A DNA stretch of 64,000 nucleotides. It comes from Arthrobacter sp. ISL-48. GTDB taxonomy: Bacteria > Actinomycetota > Actinomycetes > Actinomycetales > Micrococcaceae. The notes under the pieces are model-generated. The model made no database searches and was not told the DNA's origin. It was given only the letters and a program-made list of their open reading frames with translations. Shown here piece after piece: positions 17,350-25,825 of the stretch. Position 1 is the first letter of the stretch. The number at the start of each line of letters is the position of its first letter. The stretch is from positions 1-64,000 of the forward strand of contig NZ_JAGGPL010000024.1 in the NCBI RefSeq assembly GCF_018613805.1, read 5' to 3'. The translations under genes and the position numbers were made by a program.

Positions 17350-18943
17350 CGCGTTGCAGGAGCTTGCGGGACTTCTTCCACGCCTTCCGGTACGTGGACT
17401 CGGCTTCCGCCGCGAGCTGCGCCTGCCGCATCCGGAGCGTGACGTAGACGGAGGCAACTGCCTCCGGAAGATCCGGGCCCGCGCCCAGCCTGCCGAGCAG
17501 TTCAAGGGCCAGTACGCTGTCGTGCAACTCGCCCAGGATCTTCTGCTGCCTGCGCGCGGCCTTGGCAATCTTGGCGGCCCGCTTTCCATGGACGGGGCTG
17601 GCGGATTCCGCCACATGCCGGAGCCGTTTGGCGTCCTTTCGCACCTGGTGCAAAGCGGTTTCGTGTTGCGCACCCCGCCTGGCTCCTTTGGCAGCCTGGT
17701 GAGACCGGCGCAGCCTCTTGGCGGCCTTCTCCACCAGCTTGGCCGCCATCTTCCGACCGGACGCGGTTCCCTCCGGACGGACCGGCGGGGAGTCTCGGAA
17801 CTCCTCAAGGTCATCCAGGAGCCGGAAATACCGCTCGGACAGCAGCACCTCCTGCATTTTCCGGTAACCCGAGTCGAACCTGCCGCCAAGTTCATGTTCC
17901 ACACTGCTCTTCACCAACGCCACGGCAGGCCCCTCCGGCAGCTCGTCCATGTGCCGGCGTAGACGCTCCATGATGACTTCGGCATCGCGCGGCGCCCCGA
18001 GAATCCGGCCAAGCCACGTGAGCTCGTCCCGCAGCCGCCGCACCGCCACCGCGCTGTACAAGCTGCGGTAGGCCGACAGTGCCGACCGCGTCCGGCGCAC
18101 TGCAGAGCGCATGGTGTGCACGGCGTCCGGTTCCTCCAGCCTCACCCCTGGATCGTGGGCCAATATCTCGCGGATCTGCGCGGCCAGATAGGCGGTTACG
18201 ACGGCGGACGCAGGGGACTTCTTTCCCGGCGCCGCCGTGGAGGGCTCGCCGTCGTCCGGCTCACGAGTGTCAGCCGCCTCCCCGAGCGCGCGTGCGAGTT
18301 TGGAACCGTGCCGGGCGGGACTCGCTCCGGCTGCAGCAAGGGCGTCCTCCGCCGCAGGGAAAAGATCCGGGCTGCCGTGCACGAGCTCGAGCTCCCACTC
18401 ACGCCACTGCTGAGTCTGCCCGTCGCCGGAGAGGCCACCTCCGGACTGGGCGTCTCCAGTCAACGCCTGCGACTGCACGCGGTCGTCGGCCAAATCCGCC
18501 AGGTGTACGCCGTCCTCCGCATAAAGCGGGTAGGTGGTGCGTCGCGTTTCCAGCCGGACCACCGGAGCCAGGCCGGCGCCGCGGAGGTAGGCCTGCACGT
18601 GCGCGAGCAATCTGTCAGGCACGACGGCGGGCTGGCCCAGCGGCGCATGCACCTCACGGCGCTGCGGGGCTGCTGAGTCCTGGCCGGCAGGGGAATCGCT
18701 TCCGTCGGAGGTCCCGGCTGGCAGCTTCAGGTGCCACCCGGCGTCGGCGCCACCTGTCCGTCGCCGCAAGGTGATGTGCCGGGAAGCGAGGGTGTGGCGG
18801 TCTGAGTCGAAGTAGACCGCCTCCAGCGTGGCCACGTGGGGCTCCCCCACTCGGGCAACGCCCGGCAGATCAGCCAGCGAAGGCACGACGGCGGCCTCAT
18901 CGACGTCGTACTTTTTCTCGATCTCAATCCCCTGGGATGCCAT
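17339..18943 (-). CDS. CYTH and CHAD domain protein
   Basis: A 534-residue two-domain protein. The N-terminal CYTH domain (about 3-205) starts with the signature EIEKKYDV and continues with YFDSDRHTLASRHITLRRRTGG and a late lysine/arginine-rich face; this fold hydrolyses or binds triphosphates. The C-terminal CHAD domain (about 245-530) is all-helical and histidine/arginine-rich (DAVHTMRSAVRRTRSALSAY, LHQVRKDAKRLRHVAE), known to bind polyphosphate. ATG 18943 is chosen because GGAAGGA precedes it; GTG 18961 would lie inside that site. A polyphosphate-related role is likely; neighbours add nothing. Confidence 0.92.
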   Translation of the reverse strand: MASQGIEIEKKYDVDEAAVVPSLADLPGVARVGEPHVATLEAVYFDSDRHTLASRHITLRRRTGGADAGWHLKLPAGTSDGSDSPAGQDSAAPQRREVHAPLGQPAVVPDRLLAHVQAYLRGAGLAPVVRLETRRTTYPLYAEDGVHLADLADDRVQSQALTGDAQSGGGLSGDGQTQQWREWELELVHGSPDLFPAAEDALAAAGASPARHGSKLARALGEAADTREPDDGEPSTAAPGKKSPASAVVTAYLAAQIREILAHDPGVRLEEPDAVHTMRSAVRRTRSALSAYRSLYSAVAVRRLRDELTWLGRILGAPRDAEVIMERLRRHMDELPEGPAVALVKSSVEHELGGRFDSGYRKMQEVLLSERYFRLLDDLEEFRDSPPVRPEGTASGRKMAAKLVEKAAKRLRRSHQAAKGARRGAQHETALHQVRKDAKRLRHVAESASPVHGKRAAKIAKAARRQQKILGELHDSVLALELLGRLGAGPDLPEAVASVYVTLRMRQAQLAAEAESTYRKAWKKSRKLLQRGVL

Positions 18944-19081
18944 GACAGGCCGTCCTTCCACATCAGTGCAGCGCCGGCGCGGGGCCCATGCCGCTCCGGG
19001 TGCCCCAAAACTTTCCGTTGCCCGAGTCTATGGCCCTGTCCACGAGGGCGGGAGATGTTGGCCACAAAACTGGAAACATCA

Positions 19082-19101
19082 AACGTCTAACCTTTAGCGT
19101 T
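19082..19101. promoter_or_regulatory. Imperfect palindrome before the MFS gene
   Basis: AACGTCTAACCTTTAGCGTT has complementary ends (AACG/CGTT) and centre (AA/TT), with three mismatched pairs. It lies 6-25 bases before the ATG of the MFS-GntR pair, where an autoregulating GntR protein might bind. Weak. Confidence 0.25.
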
Positions 19102-19106
19102 AAGGG

Positions 19107-20327
19107 ATGACCGCAGCGACTTCAGCACCCCCGACACTGCATACTGCTCCGCCCAAGCCGCGCGCCGCCGTCGTGCTCGCCGTCATTGCGCTGGTGCTGA
19201 TCGGGCTCAACCTTCGCGCCGGAATTACCGGAGCTTCAGCCCTGCTCCACGATCTTCAGATGGTACTGGGATACGGGCCTCTGGTGGCGGCAATCATCCC
19301 GTCCATCCCCACGCTCTGCTTTGCCGTCGCGGGAGCGGCGACGTCGTGGCTCACGGGGCGGCTCGGCGTCGAGAAGTCCATCCTGCTGGCCCTGGCGATG
19401 CTGGCGTCCGGGCTCCTGGTCCGCGGCATCCCGGCCACGGGTGTACTCGTGGCCGGGACGGTGCTGGGGATGTCCGGTCTGGCCGTCTGCAACGTGGCCA
19501 TGCCCTCCTTCATCCGGGAGCATTTCGCCCAGCGGACGTCCCTCATGACAGGGCTGTATACGGTCACCATGACCACGGGTGCCACGGTCACATCCGTGGC
19601 GGTGGTCCCGCTGGCGCAGGCGCTCGGCTCGCCTTCCGCCGCCATCGGAGCCATCGGAATCATGGCCCTCTCCGCCTTCCTGGGTTTCCTGCCTGTTGCC
19701 CTGCACGCGCACCGCAACAAGGCCCGGACCCCCGGCAGCCGCATCTCACCCTGGCCCCTGCTGCGTACCCGGAAGGGCCTGCTGCTCACCGCCATCTTCA
19801 CGCTGCAGGCCCTGCTCGCCTATGCCTTGCTGAGCTGGTTCCCGTACATGCTGACCACCATGGGGCTCAGCGCATCCGACAGCGGCCTGATGTTCGGGCT
19901 GATGCAGCTGGTGTCCGTCCCGTCCGGCATGGTGCTCATCGCCATCGGCTCCCGTCCCCGGATGCTGCGGCCGGCGTTCTACCTGGTTTCCGTGGCCATG
20001 GCCGCGGGGGTGGCTTCGCTGCTGTTCCTGCCGGTGAGCCTCGCCGTGATCCCGGCTGTCCTCCTGGGATTCGGCCTGGGCATCTTCCCGCTGGTGATGG
20101 TGATGATCAGCCGCAGCGGGACGAGCACCGCGGAGACCACGGCGCTTTCCACACTCGCGCAGTCCACCGGCTATCTCCTGGCCACGGCAGGACCTTTCGG
20201 CGCCGGCCTGCTGCACAGCGCCACCGGCGGCTGGACCCTGCCGCTTGTCCTGCTGCTGGCCCTCGCGCTCGTCCAGATTGTGGTGGGGCACCTGATCACC
20301 GGCCGCCGCCCGGTCGGAGAGAATTAG
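19107..20327 (+). CDS. MFS transporter, CynX/NimT type
   Basis: A 406-residue major facilitator permease with about 12 TM helices. The first helix VVLAVIALVLIGLNLRAGITG and the loop PSIPTLCFAVAGAATSWLTGRLG match the CynX/NimT (cyanate/nitroimidazole transporter-like) branch. The substrate is not deducible. A GntR/FCD regulator begins 2 bases after its stop, so the two are cotranscribed and the regulator probably senses the transported compound. The start is slightly odd: AAGGG directly abuts the ATG, so translation may be leaderless or use a nearby codon. Confidence 0.9.
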   Translation: MTAATSAPPTLHTAPPKPRAAVVLAVIALVLIGLNLRAGITGASALLHDLQMVLGYGPLVAAIIPSIPTLCFAVAGAATSWLTGRLGVEKSILLALAMLASGLLVRGIPATGVLVAGTVLGMSGLAVCNVAMPSFIREHFAQRTSLMTGLYTVTMTTGATVTSVAVVPLAQALGSPSAAIGAIGIMALSAFLGFLPVALHAHRNKARTPGSRISPWPLLRTRKGLLLTAIFTLQALLAYALLSWFPYMLTTMGLSASDSGLMFGLMQLVSVPSGMVLIAIGSRPRMLRPAFYLVSVAMAAGVASLLFLPVSLAVIPAVLLGFGLGIFPLVMVMISRSGTSTAETTALSTLAQSTGYLLATAGPFGAGLLHSATGGWTLPLVLLLALALVQIVVGHLITGRRPVGEN

Positions 20328-20329
20328 CC

Positions 20330-21010
20330 ATGGCCCTGAGCACGTCACACCGCCAGCCGCTCGCGGACGAGATCACCGGCAAGCTGCGGGACATGATCCA
20401 TTCGGGTGAGTGGCCGCTGCAGCAACGGATTCCTTCCGAGACCGAGCTGATGGCCGGCCTGGGAGTCTCCCGGGGGACGCTCCGGGAGGCGGTCAAGGCC
20501 CTGGCCCACAGCGGGATGCTGGAAGTCCGCCGCGGGGACGGCACCTATGTCCGTGCCACCAGCGAGATTTCCGGCGCCGCCCGCCGCCTCTACCAGGACC
20601 ACACCGAGGAGCACATCCTGGAGGTCCGGGTTGGCCTGGACACCCAAGCGGCGCGGCTGGCCGCCAAAAACGCAACGCCCGACGACGTCACCGCCATGCG
20701 AGCGCTGCTCACCGACCGCGATGCGGCCTGGGAGATTACCGATTACGCGGCCTGGGCCCGGGCGGACTGGGGCTTTCATGTGCGGGTGGCCCTGGCGTCC
20801 GCCAATCCCCTGCTGCACGAGCTCTACATCAGTTTCGGCGAGGTGTTCCACCAGGACCTGCTCAGGCAGCAGCCACGGGAGGGCTTTGACGGGCTGCCGC
20901 ATGAGGGCCACGGTGCCCTGGTGGACGCCATCGCTGCAGGAGACAGCGATGCTGCCGTGGCCAGCGTCAACAGAAACCTGAACTCCTGCGCGGAGTGGCT
21001 CCGGTCCTAG
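20330..21010 (+). CDS. GntR-family regulator with FCD domain
   Basis: A 226-residue FadR-subfamily repressor. The winged helix spans about residues 8-72 (LADEITGKLRDMIHSGEWPL, ELMAGLGVSRGTLREAVKAL, RGDGTYVRA) and the all-helical FCD ligand domain covers about 90-220, with Asp/His residues (ADWGFHVRVALASANPLL, EGHGALVDAIAAGD) that usually bind a metal and an organic acid. GGAGAG lies 8 bases before ATG 20330, inside the 3' junction with the MFS gene. The pair most likely forms a self-regulated uptake unit. Confidence 0.92.
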   Translation: MALSTSHRQPLADEITGKLRDMIHSGEWPLQQRIPSETELMAGLGVSRGTLREAVKALAHSGMLEVRRGDGTYVRATSEISGAARRLYQDHTEEHILEVRVGLDTQAARLAAKNATPDDVTAMRALLTDRDAAWEITDYAAWARADWGFHVRVALASANPLLHELYISFGEVFHQDLLRQQPREGFDGLPHEGHGALVDAIAAGDSDAAVASVNRNLNSCAEWLRS

Positions 21011-21044
21011 GCCGACTGGCGCACACGCGAACGACGGGAGACGG

Positions 21045-21090
21045 ACGACGACGGCCTGGCACTTTGGTGCCAGGCCGTCGTCGTGCGTTT
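21045..21090 (+). terminator. Perfect 18-bp terminator hairpin after GntR gene
   Basis: 21045-21062 pairs perfectly with 21067-21084 around loop TTTG, followed by GCGTTT. It ends the MFS-GntR transcript and lies before the convergent gene stop at 21127. Confidence 0.85.
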
Positions 21091-21126
21091 ACCCGCCTTG
21101 GCGGATGTTACCGGCTGTGCTGATCC

Positions 21127-21663
21127 CTATGACTTGAGGCCAGCGAACACGTTCTTGGGCCGCTGCATCTCGCCGTGCTTGGCGCCGAGGATAATTACCA
21201 GGCCGGCGAAAGCGGGGATGGCCCACTGCAGCATCTTGAGCTGCTGCTGCGCGGCTTTCAGTTCATCCGAGGCGTCCGGACTGGGCTCGGTTGCACCGCG
21301 TGCCCCCTGGTCCGCGAGCTTCTCCACCTTCTTGCCCAGAACCCCCGCGTATAGAGTCACAGCCGCACCGGCCACGGTCACCGCCGTCTTGATCGCGGTG
21401 TCCCGCGCCACGCCATCCTGCTTGGCGATGCGCTCCTTGTTCTCCCAGGCAATGGCGAGATCGGCCACCAGGTGGGACACGAAGGCCGCCGTCTGGATCG
21501 GCGCCCACTTCATCCAGCCCGCACTGGAGAGCCGAGTGCGTTCAGCCGGATCTATGGATTCCGCCGCCGCCCCGTTGAGCCCGATCGCACCCATCAGGGA
21601 TCCACCGAACCACGCACCGGCCGTGAGATCGTGAACCGACCGGGCAATGAGATTTCCTGCCAT
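21127..21663 (-). CDS. Hypothetical membrane protein (about four hydrophobic segments)
   Basis: A 178-residue protein I do not recognise by name. Hydrophobic segments lie at about residues 12-32 (AGAWFGGSLMGAIGLNG), 58-76, 93-113 (AVTVAGAAVTLYAGVLG) and 143-162 (WAIPAFAGLVIILGA), separated by charged loops. AGGAAG lies 6 bases before ATG 21663, fixing the start. It is divergent from a 96-residue protein gene across 151 bp containing the palindrome GTAAG-N4-CTTAC. Its composition (Ala/Gly-rich helices, short loops) resembles small actinobacterial stress-associated membrane proteins; no function is assigned. Confidence 0.82.
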   Translation of the reverse strand: MAGNLIARSVHDLTAGAWFGGSLMGAIGLNGAAAESIDPAERTRLSSAGWMKWAPIQTAAFVSHLVADLAIAWENKERIAKQDGVARDTAIKTAVTVAGAAVTLYAGVLGKKVEKLADQGARGATEPSPDASDELKAAQQQLKMLQWAIPAFAGLVIILGAKHGEMQRPKNVFAGLKS

Positions 21664-21750
21664 GATGTGCTTCCTAACGTTGAACTGGTTCCGAAATGCC
21701 GCGTCTGCGGGCTTCACTGCGTATCCCATCAAAGTCATGGTCAGGCTATG

Positions 21751-21764
21751 GTAAGCACACTTAC
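21751..21764. promoter_or_regulatory. Palindrome GTAAG-CACA-CTTAC in a divergent promoter region
   Basis: A perfect 5+5 inverted repeat within ATGGTAAGCACACTTACTAA, 87 bp upstream of the minus-strand membrane protein start and 51 bp upstream of the plus-strand ORF. Possible operator. Confidence 0.4.
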
Positions 21765-21814
21765 TAATGTTACGGAACCCCGTCTTAGTGAGCCGTTGCG
21801 CGTAGTATCGCTGC

Positions 21815-22105
21815 ATGGAAAATACAGGCACCCTGTTCGGCTGGGCCTTCGGAGACGCGGCGCGCGAAGCCGACGCTAAGTACGTGGAGGAGCTTGAGCG
21901 TGAGGCGCTGGAAAACGCCCGGCAGACGGCGGAAGCCAGAGGCTTGGCGGTCGAAGCCGGCTCGGCGGTCTTCACCATTCTTAACGCCCACGAAACCCTG
22001 GTGGAGCTGGACACGGCACCTGACAGCCTGGTTGTCCGCGCCACAGTGCACGTCGAAGGTCCCGGCGCCGGCAAGCTCCACGCCGAAGGGCCCATGAACG
22101 GCTAA
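21815..22105 (+). CDS. Hypothetical 96-residue protein
   Basis: A small soluble acidic protein. The N-terminus (LFGWAFGDAAREADAKYVEELEREALENARQ) is helical and charged, possibly coiled-coil, and the C-terminus (VLVELDTAPDSLVVRATVHVEG-like) looks like beta strands. It ends 2 bp before the DUF1206 gene, so the two are probably cotranscribed. No recognised family. The start ATG 21815 has no strong ribosome binding site (GTATCGCTGC). Confidence 0.7.
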   Translation: MENTGTLFGWAFGDAAREADAKYVEELEREALENARQTAEARGLAVEAGSAVFTILNAHETLVELDTAPDSLVVRATVHVEGPGAGKLHAEGPMNG

Positions 22106-22107
22106 CC

Positions 22108-22935
22108 ATGTCAGACGGGGAATCCACCATCAGTGACGCAGCCGACGCCGTCGAGGAGGCGTCCAATGCCAAGGCGCTCGACGTCGTGGCGCGTTCAGGG
22201 TTCGCCGTCATGGCCCTGCTGCACGTCATTGTCGGTGCCATTTCCATCGCCCTTGCCCTGGGCCAGCCCGGCGAGGCAGAGCCGACCGGTGCCATTCAGC
22301 AGTTGAGCGCCAACCCGTGGGGCCCCGCCGTTATGTGGGCCTGCGTTGTGGCCTGCACCGGCCTGGCGCTCTGGCAGCTGAGCGAGGCCACCCTCCGCGC
22401 CCGGCACCTCCCCCGCAGGGAACGGCTCGCAAAGCTGGTTTCCTCCGGGTTCCTGGGACTGGCATACGGAAGCGTAGGGCTCAGCTTCGCAGGTTTCGCT
22501 CTTGGGCTGCGGGGAGACTCGGGGGACTCCACGCGGGATTTCACGGCGGCGCTCCTGAGCGCCCCACTGGGCGTGTGGGTCCTCGTGGCCCTCGGCCTCA
22601 CCATCATGGGCGTGGGCGTCTACTTCGTGGTGAAGGGCGTGCGCCGGGGATTCAAGGAGGAGCTCTTCCACTTTGACGGCACGCGCCGCGGCCGGATCAT
22701 CGACTCGCTTGCGATCACCGGCCACACCGCCAAGGGCATCGCGCTCAACCTGACGGGGCTGCTCTTTGTCATCGCGGCCGGCAAGCACCGCCCGGAAGAG
22801 TCCACCGGCCTGGACGGAAGCCTCAAGGCGCTCCGCGACCACCCCTTTGGCCCGTACCTGCTCCTCGCGATCGGAGCAGGGTTCATCTGCTACGGCATTT
22901 TTGCGCTGGTCAGGGCCCGGTTCGGACGGATGTAG
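22108..22935 (+). CDS. DUF1206 integral membrane protein
   Basis: A 275-residue protein built of three two-helix DUF1206 repeats: about residues 28-100 (ARSGFAVMALLHVIVGAISI), 112-180 (LVSSGFLGLAYGSVGLSF) and 205-270 (SLAITGHTAKGIALNLTGLLF). Each repeat starts with a conserved R-x-G-x3-K/G-like segment, as in the family. The repeats suggest internal triplication. The function of DUF1206 proteins is not known. It follows the 96-residue gene by 2 bp. Confidence 0.9.
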   Translation: MSDGESTISDAADAVEEASNAKALDVVARSGFAVMALLHVIVGAISIALALGQPGEAEPTGAIQQLSANPWGPAVMWACVVACTGLALWQLSEATLRARHLPRRERLAKLVSSGFLGLAYGSVGLSFAGFALGLRGDSGDSTRDFTAALLSAPLGVWVLVALGLTIMGVGVYFVVKGVRRGFKEELFHFDGTRRGRIIDSLAITGHTAKGIALNLTGLLFVIAAGKHRPEESTGLDGSLKALRDHPFGPYLLLAIGAGFICYGIFALVRARFGRM

Positions 22936-23023
22936 GCCACAATCCGTGGGTTGCACGCCGACCGCCGAACGTGACAGATCCCGGACATGACAGACCGGCG
23001 GACGTAACAGGAAGGAGCAAGCC

Positions 23024-24241
23024 ATGACAAATCAGCCCCCTTTTGAAGACCCCTTGGCGCGCGTCGCCGAGCTCGGCGGACGGGCGCTTGCTGCCATCTT
23101 CCGGGCCACCAAATTAGTGCGGCCCAACCGGCCCATCCATCCGCGGGGCGTCAGCCTGGCGGGCGAACTGAGCAGGAACGGGAGTCCCCTTGGAGGCGGA
23201 AGCGGCCTGGACTGGCTCGACCACCCGGGGGTAGACACCGTGGAGGCAAGATTTTCCCGCTCAGTAGGGTTTCCACCGAGGGTCCCTGACATCCTCGGCC
23301 TCGCGCTCCGCATCCACTCCAACAGGCAGGACTCAGAGGCTACAGAGCCCGCAGACGTGCTGTTCGCCTCCACCGGATGGACGTTCCCGTCCCGGATCGT
23401 ACTCCTGCCCAGGCTCAATATCGGTGGAGCAACTCTGACGACGCTGATGCCATACCGGGGTAAGCGCGGCCCGGTGCTTTTGGGGCTGCGGACACTGCAG
23501 TTGCCTCCTCATAGCGGGAACGTTTCGGATGCCGAGGCCCAGCTGTCCCTGGACACCGGAGACTGGGTCCTTGGGCTCTACTTCGCCAAGCCGGCCGGGC
23601 GCTGGATCCGGGCCGGTGAGCTGCGGCTGCGCACCGCCGAAGAAGGCGCGGACACTCCCCTCCGCTTCAACCCGTTGGAGCACCCGCTGCCAACAGCACG
23701 GACCTACCGCTGGACGGAACGGCTGCGGGAACAGTCATACCGGGTGGCCCAGCGTCCGGCCAATACTGCCAGCTCCTCCACGACGAACGAAAGGAAACCC
23801 ATGTCGACTGTGACCAAGGTGTTCAACTCCCCTGCGGCGGAGGTGTGGAAGGTAATTGCCAATGGCTGGCTCTACTCTGGCTGGGTGGTGGGAGCATCCA
23901 GGATCCGCGCCGTGGACGCACACTGGCCGGAGGCAGGGTCCAGGCTCCACCATTCCGTGGGCGCGTGGCCGCTGGTCATCGACGACAGCACGCGCGTGAC
24001 CGCCGTCGAGCCCGGCCGCTCGCTGGAGCTCCTCGCCCGGGGCTGGCCCGTGGGCGAGGCCAAGGTGGCTTTTACGCTTGAGGATCAGGGAACCCAGTGC
24101 CGGGTCACCTTGGCCGAGGACGCCGTGCGCGGACCGGGAAAAATGGTACCCAAGGTCCTGCGCGATCGCCTGATCGGCATGCGCAACCGCGAGACCCTCG
24201 ACCGGCTCGAGCTCATGGCAGCAGGCGGCGCCGGGAACTAA
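23024..24241 (+). CDS. Two-domain protein: catalase-like/'phosphodiesterase' N-terminus fused to SRPBCC C-terminus, with internal start
   Basis: A 405-residue frame with two parts. Residues 1-250 (HPRGVSLAGELSRNG, SRSVGFPPRVPDILGLALRI, DVLFASTGWTFPSRIVLLP) resemble proteins often labelled phosphodiesterase that look distantly catalase-like; I cannot assign a reaction. Residues about 260-400 are an SRPBCC (START/polyketide-cyclase fold) domain (VTKVFNSPAAEVWKVIANG). GGAAGGAG precedes ATG 23024. At the domain border, ATG 23801 is in frame and has GAAAGGAAACCC just upstream, a far better site than expected inside a gene, so the SRPBCC domain may also be made alone. There is no stop between the two parts. 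Confidence 0.72.
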   Translation: MTNQPPFEDPLARVAELGGRALAAIFRATKLVRPNRPIHPRGVSLAGELSRNGSPLGGGSGLDWLDHPGVDTVEARFSRSVGFPPRVPDILGLALRIHSNRQDSEATEPADVLFASTGWTFPSRIVLLPRLNIGGATLTTLMPYRGKRGPVLLGLRTLQLPPHSGNVSDAEAQLSLDTGDWVLGLYFAKPAGRWIRAGELRLRTAEEGADTPLRFNPLEHPLPTARTYRWTERLREQSYRVAQRPANTASSSTTNERKPMSTVTKVFNSPAAEVWKVIANGWLYSGWVVGASRIRAVDAHWPEAGSRLHHSVGAWPLVIDDSTRVTAVEPGRSLELLARGWPVGEAKVAFTLEDQGTQCRVTLAEDAVRGPGKMVPKVLRDRLIGMRNRETLDRLELMAAGGAGN

Positions 24242-24247
24242 ACGCCC

Positions 24248-24311
24248 CGCGCGAACCGGCAGCTAATGACCTCAAATCCGTGATTTGCCGTCATTAGCTG
24301 CCGGTTCGCGC
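24248..24311. repeat. Large intergenic hairpin, repeat family member 2, probable bidirectional terminator
   Basis: Arms 24249-24278 and 24282-24311 pair at 28 of 30 positions around a 3-base loop. It lies between the convergent fusion gene and fprA copy 2. The left arm beginning GCGCGAACCGGCAGCTAATG matches the hairpin at 12721-12785 with a few substitutions. Confidence 0.85.
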
Positions 24312-24332
24312 AGGCACTTTAGAGAACGCGGG

Positions 24333-25799
24333 TCAGACTTCGGCGGCTACCCCATCGCGGGAGATGGCAACCATGTCCTCGCGCGGCACCACCTTGATGC
24401 GCTCACGCTTGACCTCCACGCCATGCGACCCGCCGGCGGCCGTGGCCTCTGCACCGAGGGCAAGCTCGTGCGCGTCCAGGGCGAGCCAGCCTTCCCAGCT
24501 GGTGAACTTCACGCCGCGGGCCTCAAGGAGTTCGACGACGGCGTCTGCCGCCGGAGCGGAAGCAACCGGGAGGTTTTCGCGGTCTTCCAGCAGGTACGTG
24601 ACGGTCTCGAGGGCATCGCCCTTGGTGTGGCCGATGAGGCCGACGGGCCCGCGCTTGATCCAGCCGGTGGCGTAGATGCCCGGCACATGGGTGCCGGAGG
24701 CATCAAGGACGCGGCCGCCGTCGTTCGGGATGACACCCTTCTTGTGGTCGAACTCGACCTCGGGCAGGGCGGAACCGAAGTAGCCGATGGCACGGTACAC
24801 GGCCTGGACCGGGTAGTCGACGAATTCGCCTGTGCCGCGGGCGTTGCCCGTGCCGTCCAGCTCGGTGCGCTCGAATTTCATGCCGGCAACGCGGCCGGGG
24901 GCCTCGGCGTCGTCGTAGATTTCCACCGGGCTGTGCAGGAAGTGCAGGTGCAGGCGGCGGGAGGCGGTCAGCTCGGAGAGGTCTTCGGGCTGCTCGGCAA
25001 TCCAGTTGGTGAGGGTACCGACCATGGTTTTGGTCTGGTTGTTGCTCTGGATCTGGCGATCCGATTCCTCGTCGAACTCGAAGTCCTCCGGGTACAGGAT
25101 GATGTCCACATCCTTGGAGTGGGAGAGCTCGCGTAGCTCCAGCGGGGTGAACTTGACCTGGGCGGGGCCGCGGCGGCCGAAGACGTGCACGTCCGTGACG
25201 GGCGAGTTCTTCAACCCGGCGTAGACGTTGTCCGGGATCTCGGAGACCAGGAGGTCGTCGGCGTGCTTGGACAGGACGCGGGCCACGTCCAGTGCCACGT
25301 TGCCGTTGCCGATGACGGCGATTTCCTTGGCGTCCAGCGGCCATTCGCGGGAGACGTCCGGGTGTCCGTCGTACCAGGAGACGAAGTCCGCCCCGCCGTA
25401 GGAGCCGTCCAGTTCGATGCCCGGGATGTTCAGGTCCGCGTCCTTGATGGCGCCGGTGGCGAAGATGACGGCGTCGTAGTGGGTGCGGAGGTCCTCGATG
25501 GTGATGTCAGTGCCGTAGTCCACGTTGCCGAAGAACCGGATGTCGCCGCGGTCCAGGACCTTGTGCAGCGCGTTCACGATGCCCTTGATGCGGGGGTGGT
25601 CAGGGGCCACGCCGTAGCGGATCAGGCCGTAGGGTGCCGGGTAGCGGTCAAAGAGGTCGATGCTGACTGTAAGTTCGCCGCTCTTGACGGCCTCGCTCTT
25701 GGTGAGGATGTCCGCGGCGTAGACGCCGGCCGGGCCGGAGCCCACGACGGCGACGCGCAGCGGACGGTCGGCAGATCCTACGGAGGTGCTTGATGACAC
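24333..25799 (-). CDS. fprA: Ferredoxin/flavodoxin-NADP reductase, FprA type (copy 2)
   Basis: A 488-residue FprA-family flavoprotein with the same signatures as copy 1: G-S-G-P-A-G near residue 20, YPAPYGLIRYGVAPDHP, G-N-G-N-V-A-L-D and WIKRGPVGLIGHTKGDA. GTG 25799 is chosen because AAAAGGA lies about 9 bases upstream. It sits downstream of siroheme synthase on the same strand, separated by a large hairpin. This makes it the better candidate of the two for feeding electrons to siroheme-dependent sulfite reductase through ferredoxin (inference). Most differences from copy 1 lie in the C-terminal third. Confidence 0.93.
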   Translation of the reverse strand: MSSSTSVGSADRPLRVAVVGSGPAGVYAADILTKSEAVKSGELTVSIDLFDRYPAPYGLIRYGVAPDHPRIKGIVNALHKVLDRGDIRFFGNVDYGTDITIEDLRTHYDAVIFATGAIKDADLNIPGIELDGSYGGADFVSWYDGHPDVSREWPLDAKEIAVIGNGNVALDVARVLSKHADDLLVSEIPDNVYAGLKNSPVTDVHVFGRRGPAQVKFTPLELRELSHSKDVDIILYPEDFEFDEESDRQIQSNNQTKTMVGTLTNWIAEQPEDLSELTASRRLHLHFLHSPVEIYDDAEAPGRVAGMKFERTELDGTGNARGTGEFVDYPVQAVYRAIGYFGSALPEVEFDHKKGVIPNDGGRVLDASGTHVPGIYATGWIKRGPVGLIGHTKGDALETVTYLLEDRENLPVASAPAADAVVELLEARGVKFTSWEGWLALDAHELALGAEATAAGGSHGVEVKRERIKVVPREDMVAISRDGVAAEV

Positions 25800-25825
25800 G
25801 GCTGTGTTCCTTTTGTTCGTTCCGG

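Noticed and set aside
18188..18676. Long plus-strand frames across the CYTH-CHAD gene and similar long antisense frames elsewhere (for example 5848-7197, 9052-10479, 33631-34800)
   Set aside because: High-GC genes create long open frames on the opposite strand; these lack family motifs, while the chosen frames carry clear catalytic residues.
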